A stretch of DNA of 64,000 bases from Metellina segmentata (taxonomy: Eukaryota > Arthropoda > Arachnida > Araneae > Tetragnathidae): positions 74,506,416 through 74,570,415 of the forward strand of contig OX375878.1 in the NCBI GenBank assembly GCA_947359465.1, written 5' to 3'. The notes beneath the pieces were generated by a model. That model worked only from the letters and a program-made list of their open reading frames with translations, ran no database searches and had not been told where the DNA came from. Made by a program: the position numbers and the translations under genes. Positions 44,172 through 55,578 of the stretch are shown piece after piece. Every line of letters begins with the position of its first letter. The stretch's first letter is position 1.

Positions 44172-45369
44172 ATCAATATATTGACGTTTTTTATGATGAC
44201 GATCTATGTTTGGACAGTTTTCTTCCAATGAGACATTTCATCGAGACAGTCAGCAGGAGTATAGAGGCAACAAAATAGCCCGTTATGTTGTTTCCCATGT
44301 GAAGTAAATTCAACAACCAACTTAAAGCAACAAAAGTCGAAGTATCAAAACTAAACAGTTTTGTATTTTTAAACTTACAATTCGTATTGGCTATCTAGGG
44401 TAACATTATTTTTCAAATATTTTTTCGGAATGAGAAGTATGAAACACTGGCTTGTTATCAACAGCAATGGTTCTCAAGTTAGTGAGATCAAAAATCTGCT
44501 TTGAGAAAACAAAACAAGACATTTGCAGGGACGGAGAGATGTTCATTTTATAACTTCAAACATTTATTCCATTGTTCTAAATTTTTGAGGAATTTGTTCC
44601 TTTTTATTGTATAAATGTATACTTCATATGAGATTAAATTATTATATCACAGCCCCTGAAACACATAATATTGATTCTATTTTAACAAACATGTGGTCCC
44701 TGGGGACCATTGTGTTTTTTGATGCGCTAACTACCTGCTTTTCTATGTCAGTAAAACGTTTCTTGCTTGTGGGCATGTTCATTTACTTGATGTGTCAGTC
44801 TTGTGTGTCTGACAAATTTCGTATTCAAAAGTAATGATTCTAAATGCAATAAGAAGTAAATATAAAAAAGCGAACAATAATTCTACCAACAAAAATTTCT
44901 GTGTGAAAAGTTCATAAGTTTTCTTGTGTGGAAGGATTCTAACCACAAAATTAAGATAAAAATATTATAAATTTTTATGGTAACAATAAAGTACTGGAAC
45001 TTGTATATCCTTACATGTGCCAAAAGGGTGTCCAGCCCTGATAATTTTCTGGCACAGGGGCTGTATTTGGCATATTATAGCTAAATTTTAATCATTAATT
45101 TCTAGTACAGCTTCAGCCATTTGTTTTCGATTAACTTTTCTCCCATCAGCATGAATCCGAAGCAATTCTTCCAAAGTTGACTACTTTCCCATGGAAATAT
45201 CCGTTGCAACTATAAGTACTGATATGCAGATATTAAGTGCAATAACTCAATTTTGCCTCTGGAATCCTTGAAACAGTTATCAAAACGACTGAAATCGATG
45301 GTATATTGTCGAAAATACACACAGAAATATAGAAATACACATCATCAGCTGAAGAGCAGAACACAACAT
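44172..45369. other. Nothing recognised
   Basis: A + strand ORF of 75 codons at 44607-44834 has a hydrophobic run but no recognisable domain. Confidence 0.35.
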
Positions 45370-45780
45370 ATAATTAACTACATATATACTACAACGTTTT
45401 ACTAACAACATACTCTTCGTAATATAACATATGGTACATGATATTGCAAACACTCCATATTACTAAGTATATACTACTACATATTACTAACCATATGCTA
45501 CTACTCATTACTGATTACCATGGAATTCATATCACTAACAACATATTACGAACTACGAGCGTACTATTACATAAAAATGACTACATGCACTGCATATCAC
45601 AAAAACTACAAACTAGTATTTTTCTAGTGTTTCATGAACTGAATATTATTTACTACACTACATGTTACTAACTAACTACACTACATGCCACTAACTACCT
45701 ACACTACATGTCGTTAACTACATAGAGTTACTTTTTTCATTACATGCACTGAGTATTACAAACTACATACTAATGTATAC
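45370..45780. repeat. Degenerate tandem repeat, ACTACA/ATTACTAAC-rich
   Basis: Irregular repeats of CTACATRTTACTAACTA-like units across about 400 bp, best preserved near 45650-45725 (ACTACACTACATGTTACTAA and two variants at about 27 bp intervals). Confidence 0.65.
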
Positions 45781-48145
45781 ATTGCGCCATTTCTGACACT
45801 CGTTTGCCTAGGTGATCCTTACATGGATGTTTCCACCGGATCCGAATTAATTTAAGCCGTAGATCCCGCTCAAACTAATTCTGGTGTAGCCCTTTCCTGG
45901 AAGACAAGCCCCTGACAAAAAAAATTTGGGAAGGCCTTATAAGGGGGAATTTACTTATTTTCGGAGTTGCCAACAAAAATGAATTAATAAAACTCAAAAT
46001 CGTACTTTCTACGATCCAATTACGTTGTTCTTAAAATTGTTTATCCGAGTAAATTCAAGGTGTCAGAAACGATTTCTTCAATCATTCATTTGGTGAAACA
46101 CCTGATAAGAAAATTTTTTTTGCCGTACATGACTTATACTTTATTATAGAAATGATTATACAGTTATGGAACTCTTATTCTAGAAATCCTGTTATGGAAT
46201 ATAAGAAAATAAGAATCACTTACTGGTATTATTGCGATGAGTCTACGATATGAGCAAGTAACAGGGAGAGAAAAATTTCAATATCACTCCAAATAGATCG
46301 TCAAATTTCATTCATGTCTAACGGGAAATGTCAAAAGAGTGTATGAGCTATTGTTGTTATCAATTATGATTGATATTACCTTGAGATGGGATTATACCAC
46401 GCGGAGTATTGGAGACGCCAACATATGAGCAAAGAGTTTGTTTTATCTGCAGATTTTTTTCCCTAGATAAAACATAGATGAAAAAATAGGTTACGTAAAA
46501 ATTTCGAATGCCAGTTGTAAGTGCATTGTGCTCTTCCCTTCTCTGCGCGTGCAAGCAATGGCTGAGCATGTGTTAAAAATCGTATGAAATAAATTCCTAC
46601 TTCGTTATTACTGGAAGCCTTTAAATGTTTAAACTAATGTTTAATGAAAGAGTATAATGTAAAACTTCTTTTTCGACTTTACCAAAAAAAAAAAAAAAAA
46701 CTCAAACAAGAATATATTGCATGCAATCTAATTAGAGTTTGTTAATTAGATTGCATGCATGCAATTTGAAGTATGAAGTGGTCGATTTGGAGGAAAAACT
46801 CGTTAACTGACACTTTTACGGAGATACTACATGGTTGTTTTCATGATGAGAAATACAGTCACATTGTAATTTGTTTAAAGGTATCTAACACTATGAAGAT
46901 TCTTTTTACTTTTATTTGTGACCTAAAATTAAAGTTAGTGTTCAAAGAGTTGTGTAGTAAACTCTTTCTTTTGTCCGAGAACGAATTTCTGCTCTAAGTC
47001 TACGATATATCAAACCAGAATTCATTCTTTGTAGTTTATGGTTAGTGGCGTACTGAAATGGTTTGGTACTCGAAAGACTAGTCAAATGACGTCACGACCG
47101 GAATGCGAACAAAAAGCAAATAAAAACGAAAAATGAATAGTAATAATCAATCGCAAGCTCGAACTCGCACGCTCCAGCATACATAAGGTCCATTGTATGT
47201 TTGGAATTTTAATACAATGCCCCATTGCATTTTATTGTCTGACATATTTAAAAAACAACAGCCGATTTTTCAAAATTCCATGGAAAAAAAAGTTGTTTGC
47301 CTTGCACTGAAAGTTTTATTTTTATTTTACGGAGGACTTGTTCATGGAGACAGCTGTAGGAGCATTGGGTTACGCGAAACAAGAATTATTTCCAAGGGCA
47401 ATTTCTACCACCACTTATATCGAGTTTGACAGAAAATGACTCTCATATGAAAAAATAACGATAAAATTCTCAAAATAAAGGAGGAGCTTTGTCACGGGGA
47501 TAAAAAAAAAATCTCTACCCTGCATTATTTGATTCCTCTCATCACTCATCGGTTATCCACTCGAAGGGCCTTAAGCCTTCCCTAACTGGAGAGTCATAAA
47601 GCGACCCATTTTTCACCCATCTTATTTCCGTGTAACTATCTCTGTTCGGACACAGTCTGGGGTAGGTCCTCCCTAGAAAGAGATGTATATGCCTTAACGT
47701 TATTATTTGAGTCCCCAAAAGAAATGGCTTGTCATTTTTCAGCCCTCCCGCGACTATTACCGAGTAAATGGCTTGCTGGCCGGCTCAGCCCTTTGGAGTT
47801 CAATCACTATAAAACTCGGAGTAATGGCACTTTTGATTCGGGACGTTTATTGGGGCAGAGATTTCGGGGCTATGCGCGACAAATGATACGGTCGTTTGCA
47901 TCATGGAAGAGAGAGATTCCGATGCGGTGGTGCTTTTTCCAGTGCAAATGCTACGACGAAAGATCTTGGAGGATGTATTAGAAGATGTTTTGTGATCATT
48001 GGGAAGGTGACAGTGGTGTAGACAGAGGAAGAGAGTGTTGGTTCGTAATTTGTAAAGGAAATCTTTATAGTGGGTCTAACAGACTTTTCCACTAGATTCT
48101 CAAGATTGAAATGTTAAAAAAGTTGGTTGCAGTCTACTATTTATC
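45781..48145. other. Unique-looking sequence, no gene recognised
   Basis: ORFs up to 85 codons only, none recognisable. It contains the perfect inverted repeat TGCATGCAATCTAATTA / complement at 46718-46734 and 46743-46759 (8 nt loop), placed after an A17-18 run. Confidence 0.4.
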
Positions 48146-51100
48146 GCAGATCCTCGTATTCAAGGTTCTTCTAGAAGCATGAGCGAACCCTTTTTAAACA
48201 TCGACGTTTGGATGGCAAAAGGATACGGGAAATGTGCATATTTTATTTCAAGTTCCCCAGGTGTTTCAAAATGTAAAAATACATTGCTTTGTGACTCATG
48301 ATGGATACGTTACTCTACTGAAGTAGCTTATTCAAGATCCTATAGATGCGCAGATCTTTGTGAACATGGTTCTTCTAGAGTATGAGCGAATCCTTTTTTA
48401 ACATCGACGTATGGATGGCCATAGATAATTTCGTAATTTTTTAATTTATGTCAAACTAGAGCAACACAACGGGCTATTAACGACGGTCTGGGATCAATCC
48501 CCTTAGGGAAAGATCCGAGGAAAGGCCATAGGATAATGGAAATGTTTTTATTTTTATTAAAATTCCTCCAGGTTTCAATATTTATCAAAATACATTGCTT
48601 TGTGACTCATGACGGATATGTTACTCAACTGAAGTAGCTTATTCAAGATCCTATAGATGCGCAGATCTTTGTTTACATGTTTCTTCTACGAGTATGAGCG
48701 AATCCTTTTTTAACATCGACGTATGGATGGCCATAGATAATTTGGTAATTTATTAATTTATGTCAAACTAGAGCAACACAACGGGCTATTAACGACGGTC
48801 TGGGATCAATCCCCTTAGGGAAAGATCCGAGGAAAGGCCATAGGATAATGGAAATGTTTTTATTTTTATTAAAATTCCTCCAGGTTTCAATATTTATCAA
48901 AATACATTGCTTTGTGACTCATGACGGATATGTTACTCAACTGAAGTAGCTTATTCAAGATCCTATAGATGCGCAGATCTTTGTTTACATGTTTCTTCTA
49001 CGAGTATGAGCGAATCCTTTTTTAACATCGACGTATGGATGGCCATAGATAATTTGGTAATTTATTAATTTATGTCAAACTAGAGCAACACAACGGGCTA
49101 TTAACGACGGTCTGGGATCAATCCCCTTAGGGAAAGATCCGAGGAAAGGCCATAGGATAATGGAAATGTTTTTATTTTTATTAAAATTCCTCCAGGTTTC
49201 AATATTTATCAAAATACATTGCTTTGTGACTCATGACGGATATGTTACTCAACTGAAGTAGCTTATTCAAGATCCTATAGATGCGCAGATCTTTGTTTAC
49301 ATGTTTCTTCTACGAGTATGAGCGAATCCTTTTTTAACATCGACGTATGGATGGCCATAGATAATTTGGTAATTTATTAATTTATGTCAAACTAGAGCAA
49401 CACAACGGGCTATTAACGACGGTCTGGGATCAATCCCCTTAGGGAAAGATCCGAGGAAAGGCCATAGGATAATGGAAATGTTTTTATTTTTATTAAAATT
49501 CCTCCAGGTTTCAATATTTATCAAAATACATTGCTTTGTGACTCATGACGGATATGTTACTCAACTGAAGTAGCTTATTCAAGATCCTATAGATGCGCAG
49601 ATCTTTGTTTACATGTTTCTTCTACGAGTATGAGCGAATCCTTTTTTAACATCGACGTATGGATGGCCATAGATAATTTGGTAATTTATTAATTTATGTC
49701 AAACTAGAGCAACACAACGGGCTATTAACGACGGTCTGGGATCAATCCCCTTAGGGAAAGATCCGAGGAAAGGCCATAGGATAATGGAAATGTTTTTATT
49801 TTTATTAAAATTCCTCCAGGTTTCAATATTTATCAAAATACATTGCTTTGTGACTCATGACGGATATGTTACTCAACTGAAGTAGCTTATTCAAGATCCT
49901 ATAGATGCGCAGATCTTTGTTTACATGTTTCTTCTACGAGTATGAGCGAATCCTTTTTTAACATCGACGTATGGATGGCCATAGATAATTTGGTAATTTA
50001 TTAATTTATGTCAAACTAGAGCAACACAACGGGCTATTAACGACGGTCTGGGATCAATCCCCTTAGGGAAAGATCCGAGGAAAGGCCATAGGATAATGGA
50101 AATGTTTTTATTTTTATTAAAATTCCTCCAGGTTTCAATATTTATCAAAATACATTGCTTTGTGACTCATGACGGATATGTTACTCAACTGAAGTAGCTT
50201 ATTCAAGATCCTATAGATGCGCAGATCTTTGTTTACATGTTTCTTCTACGAGTATGAGCGAATCCTTTTTTAACATCGACGTATGGATGGCCATAGATAA
50301 TTTGGTAATTTATTAATTTATATCAAACTAGAGCAACACAACGGGCTATTAACGACGGTCTGGGATCAATCCCCTTAGGGAAAGATCCGAGGAAAGGCCA
50401 TAGGATAATGGAAATGTTTTTATTTTTATTAAAATTCCTCCAGGTTTCAATATTTATCAAAATACATTGCTTTGTGACTCATGACGGATATGTTACTCAA
50501 CTGAAGTAGCTTATTCAAGATCCTATAGATGCGCAGATCTTTGTTTACATGTTTCTTCTACGAGTATGAGCGAATCCTTTTTTAACATCGACGTATGGAT
50601 GGCCATAGATAATTTGGTAATTTATTAATTTATGTCAAACTAGAGCAACACAACGGGCTATTAACGACGGTCTGGGATCAATCCCCTTAGGGAAAGATCC
50701 GAGGAAAGGCCATAGGATAATGGAAATGTTTTTATTTTTATTAAAATTCCTCCAGGTTTCAATATTTACCAAAATACATTGCTTTGTGACTCATGACGGA
50801 TACGTTACTCTACTGAAGTAGTTTATACAAGATCCTATAGATGCGCAGATCTTTGTTTTCAAGGTTCTTCTACGAGAATGAGCGAATCCTTTTTTAACAT
50901 CAACGCATGGATGACCATAGATAATTTGGTAATTTATTAATTTATGTCAAACTAGAGCAACACAACGGGCTATTAACGACGGTCTGGGATCAATCCCCTT
51001 AGGGAAAGATCCGAGGAAAGGCCATAGGATAATGGAAATGTTTTTATTTTTATTAAAATTCCTCCAGGTTTCAATATTTATCAAAATACATTGCTTTGTG

Positions 51101-52490
51101 ACTCATGACGGATATGTTACTCAACTGAAGTAGCTTATTCAAGATCCTATAGATGCGCAGATCTTTGTTTACATGTTTCTTCTACGAGTATGAGCGAATC
51201 CTTTTTTAACATCGACGTATGGATGGCCATAGATAATTTGGTAATTTATTAATTTATGTCAAACTAGAGCAACACAACGGGCTATTAACGACGGTCTGGG
51301 ATCAATCCCCTTAGGGAAAGATCCGAGGAAAGGCCATAGGATAATGGAAATGTTTTTATTTTTATTAAAATTCCTCCAGGTTTCAATATTTATCAAAATA
51401 CATTGCTTTGTGACTCATGACGGATATGTTACTCAACTGAAGTAGCTTATTCAAGATCCTATAGATGCGCAGATCTTTGTTTACATGTTTCTTCTACGAG
51501 TATGAGCGAATCCTTTTTTAACATCGACGTATGGATGGCCATAGATAATTTGGTAATTTATTAATTTATGTCAAACTAGAGCAACACAACGGGCTATTAA
51601 CGACGGTCTGGGATCAATCCCCTTAGGGAAAGATCCGAGGAAAGGCCATAGGATAATGGAAATGTTTTTATTTTTATTAAAATTCCTCCAGGTTTCAATA
51701 TTTACCAAAATACATTGCTTTGTGACTCATGACGGATACGTTACTCTACTGAAGTAGTTTATACAAGATCCTATAGATGCGCAGATCTTTGTTTTCAAGG
51801 TTCTTCTACGAGAATGAGCGAATCCTTTTTTAACATCAACGTATGGATGACCATAGATAATTTGGTAATTTATTAATTTATGTCAAACTAGAGCAACACA
51901 ACGGGCTATTAACGACTGTCTGGGACCAATCCCCTTAGGGAAAGATCCGAGGAAAGGCCATATGACAATGGAAATGTTTTTATTTTTATTAAAGTTCCTC
52001 CAGGTTTCAAAATGTATCAAAATACATTGCTTTGTGAGACATGACGGATACGTTACTCTACTGAAGTATATTGTACAAGATCCTATAGATCCGCAAATCT
52101 TTGTAACCAAGGTTCTTCTACGAGTAAGAGCGAACACTTTTTTAACATCGACGTATGGATGGCCATAGATAATTTGGTAATTTATTAATTTATGTCAAAC
52201 TAGAGCAACACAACGGGCTATTAACGACGGTCTGGGATCAATCCCCTTAGGGAAAGATCCGAGGAAAGGCCATAGGATAATGGAAATGTTTTTATTTTTA
52301 TTAAAATTCCTCCAGGTTTCAATATATATAAAAATACATTGCTTTGTGACTCATGACGGATACGTTACTTTACTGAAGTATATTCTACAAGATCCTATAG
52401 ATCCGCCAATCTTTGTATCCAAGGTTCTTCTACGAGTAAGAGCTAACACTTTTTAAACATCAACGTATGGATGACCATAACATACGAGAA
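48146..52490. repeat. 312 bp satellite array, 13 units
   Basis: The motif TCAAACTAGAGCAACACAAC recurs at 48451, 48763, 49075, 49387, 49699, 50011, 50323 (one base different), 50635, 50947, 51259, 51571, 51883 and 52195: exactly 312 bp every time. Units 2-7 look almost identical; units at both ends are diverged. About 70 bp of each unit is the reverse complement of the local SINE 3' tail. A partial, older unit lies at 48146-48450. No ORF spans a unit. Confidence 0.97.
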
Positions 52491-53939
52491 ATGTGTAAAT
52501 TTTATTTCAAGTTTTATTAATTTCCTCCTGTCTGCTCAAATGTAAATTTCAAATAATTCTCTATATAGTAACTAAGCAACTAAAATAAAGAGTAAACTAA
52601 AAAATTGGTTTTACTAGTTCTATAAAACTCATAATTCGACTCTTTTTAATGAAGTTTTCGAATTTTTATGGAGATAATACTTTTTAATTTGTATTTTATA
52701 ATTTTTCAGTTAAATAATGTTTGATGTTTGAACTTCCCAAAAATGTTCTTATTTGGTTCAACTTATAATAATGGCATTGCGATACCAGCTAGCGTTTCAC
52801 GATTTTATTTTGCTTATTGTACGTTTAACAGCAGTTTTAAGATCTTTCGGCTTATGAGAATTTGCCTTTCAGTACATTAATCATTTATAATATGGATTTC
52901 ACTAAAGTGCTGGCACAAAATTTCTATGATTTGTATAGTGACGAATGGAAACAAATTAATGTAAAGAATACAAAATCAATAACTACGGAATTGATTCTCC
53001 AATTTTTCGGTTTAGTTTAAATTTGCTTGATTACTGCTACGAACCTTCCTACACGAAACGTATTTCCCCTGTCATGAAATTATTAAAGCAGTCAAGATAT
53101 CAGATGGTAAAAAATTTGAAAGACGTATTTCAGCCCAGAAAAAAAATATGTGAGTGAACTGGGAAAATAGGTTTATATACACCCAAAAAAAATACCGAAT
53201 CGCCTTTAACAACCGAATAGGATAATTTAAATGGATGTTAAAAAAAAATTGTTCCACAACTTACAAAAAAAAAAAATGCCGCCTTATACTTTGGATTAAT
53301 TTGATTTAATTTGGAGGTTATGAATTGTGCATATCGATGCTTATATTCAATACAATGGATTTAAATAAGGTATTTTCAAGTTATCTGTCCACCGTTGATT
53401 CTCGTAAAGAACCAAGTGTTCTTCAAATTTCTAAAGTGGATTGCATTTCGAAATATTGCATGTATAAACAACACTGGAATACAAAACTATTATAAAACCA
53501 AGACATTTATTAATGCTGCCTAATTACATGACACCGACTGTTCTAACACAGGGGAACTCTGTTTTAAAATATTACCAGTTGTGTTGCTCCAGTGCGACGT
53601 TAATTAACTACCAACCTACCTCTTCTGAAAACAAATTTAATTGTTCTTCCAAAAACAGAATTATAATTCCGGTAAATATAAAATTAAAATGCTGAAAACA
53701 TGAATGGGAAAGGCTGCACACTCAATAAATATTAAAAAGTTTAAAAATTTGAAACATCAATCGCGCGTTTGAACCCGCTCGCTCCAACATTATCAATAAG
53801 GTATCAAGTGACACTGCCCTCAATAAATAAACACAATTACCTTATCGCATCAATGTTCGGATCTTCTAGGTTTCTTTTATTGTTTTACTAACATTAGAAC
53901 TCACATTTCATAACTCAATAATAGTCCACATGAATAATG
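52491..53939. other. AT-rich, isolated SINE tail
   Basis: No gene. A SINE tail fragment (GTGTTGCTCCAGTGCGACGT) lies at about 53580-53625. Confidence 0.45.
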
Positions 53940-54240
53940 GGCCGCTGTAACCCTATTGGAAGAACAGATGATTAGCAAATCAAATGGTTGCGAGTTCGAA
54001 ACTCAGTCCAACCGAAGACTGTTGTGTATATGGGGGATGTTGCAAGTTGAATTTGACGTGACTTCAAATGTCCACGTTGGCTTGGTGTGGAAGTTCGGAT
54101 AGTGCCAGCTTAGTTTTGACCTTGCCATCTAACCGTCCCTTCGAGATTGTTCCAGGACCGTCACCTCGGATCCTGGACCATCGTCAATAGCCCGTTGCGT
54201 TGCTCCAGTACGAAGTTAAATAAAATACTATATACCTATA
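53940..54240 (+). repeat. tRNA-derived SINE copy 2
   Basis: B-box-like GGTTGCGAGTTCGAAACTC near 53985-54003, body TTGGCTTGGTGTGGAAGTTC, tail CAATAGCCCGTTGCGTTGCT and ACGAAGTTAAATAAAATAC. Confidence 0.8.
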
Positions 54241-54480
54241 TACCCAGACCATCGATAAAGTCACCCGTTATGTTACTCCAGTTCAACACCTACTTACCTG
54301 CCTATCTTGAACATAGGCCTTAGAACATTTCTTTAATAGCTTATTCAATCCGAAGTTTAAAGTAGGATCTTGACAGCAAATGCTGTTTTAAACAGTTTTT
54401 AGTTACAGAGAGGCTCTAATGAGAAAGCCCGCTGTGTTGCTCCAATACGATTTTAATTCGATTTTACTACCTTAACTATC
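54241..54480 (+). repeat. Two SINE tail fragments
   Basis: Tail-like pieces at about 54245-54305 (CCGTTATGTTACTCCAGTTC) and 54425-54475 (CCGCTGTGTTGCTCCAATAC) with no heads. Confidence 0.6.
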
Positions 54481-54552
54481 GCATCGATAATCTAAACCAA
54501 AAAGAGCTATCTTATATTGAGAACATTTTACGGTAGGTAGATAAGTAATTAA

Positions 54553-54664
54553 CGACGCACTGGAGCATTTCAATAGGCTACTGGCGACAGTCCGGGATCA
54601 ATCCCCGAGGGAAAGATCAAATAACAAAGCTTGTAGTTTCGAACCGCGGTCAGACGACTAGAGT
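54553..54664 (-). repeat. SINE with internal deletion
   Basis: On the minus strand a tRNA-like B-box segment (GCGGTTCGAAACTAC) is joined directly to the SINE tail (TTTCCCTCGGGGATTGATCC ... AATAGCC); the body between is missing. Confidence 0.65.
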
Positions 54665-55090
54665 ATTTAAGGGAAGGGAAACAAAACAAAAAAGTACACG
54701 AATTGCAAAACAAGATTTCGTAATCTCTCAACGCGAAGATGCTCGTGACACAAGCGCGTCGCCGAAGCGTTTGCAAAAAGGAATTCTCCAGAGATCGGGA
54801 GCTTGACCAAAATGAATTTTAAATTCGAGACCTGGGTCGGGAGCGGAACGGATTCATTTGCGTAAAGTTCGTCACGCTCCCTCGCTGTCCAGTCAGTGGA
54901 ACGTCTCCGCTTTCCGCGTCTCACGCATGCTCCTGGAACGGAGTACCCCTTTCATCTCTGTTTTAGAGCCTTCGCCGGGAGAGAGTTCCCGAAAAACCCT
55001 TCCAACCCTGACCCGTAACTTAGTGTTCCCTTTCTTCCACTGGGTGGCAAAGTGGCTTACCCGGAGTGGTTGAAGTCCCGGGAACCTAAA
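54665..55090. other. GC-richer island, no gene recognised
   Basis: CpG-containing sequence that stands out from the AT-rich surroundings. ORFs on both strands (54667-54924 minus; 54858-55073 plus) overlap and neither is recognisable. It could be a promoter/first exon or part of an unknown transposon. Confidence 0.3.
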
Positions 55091-55397
55091 AAGGGTTCTG
55101 ACGCCTTTTCGTATGAAAATCTAAAAACCATAGAATTACTTTCATAACTTCTTTACTCGTCAAAATAGGCACCGTCAAAGTAAACAACCTTTTCCCTACG
55201 ATATCCAAGTATTCCATTTTTGTAAACTGCATTGTATGTAGAATAAAAACTATCTACGATTTTATATCTGCTTCGTTTCTAAACATTTTGCATACAATTG
55301 TCCCAAGTAAGCAAAATGTGATAAACGCGTGTGGAAAAGCCAAGGAAATAACGAGGATGAGGCACTAGTTTCCATTTTTAACAATCACGTGGTTTTT

Positions 55398-55578
55398 TAC
55401 GAGATATCTCGTACTTCAAGATCTGATTAATTGTGCTGATGACGAGATATCTCGTCAACAGGATATTGCTTGCTTTTTTATCATGACGAGATCAAGATCT
55501 GGTTAGGCTTTTCCTTAGGACGAGATATCTCGTTCATTAAGATATAACTATTTTTGAAAAATGACGAGATACCTCGTC
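55398..55578. repeat. Array of four spaced perfect palindromes
   Basis: ACGAGATATCTCGT at 55399-55412, GACGAGATATCTCGTC at 55441-55456, GACGAGATATCTCGT at 55519-55533 and GACGAGATACCTCGTC at 55563-55578. Start spacings are 42, 78 and 44 bp. A broken copy (GACGAGATCAAGATCTGG) lies near 55485. Same family as 44113-44171. Confidence 0.85.

Noticed and set aside
47724..47981. ORF of 85 codons as a gene
   Set aside because: No recognisable domain; overlaps an opposite-strand ORF; no supporting signals.
54667..54924. Arginine-rich ORF MRRGKRRRSTDWTARERDEL
   Set aside because: Overlaps an opposite-strand ORF, has no recognisable domain and no splice or promoter context.
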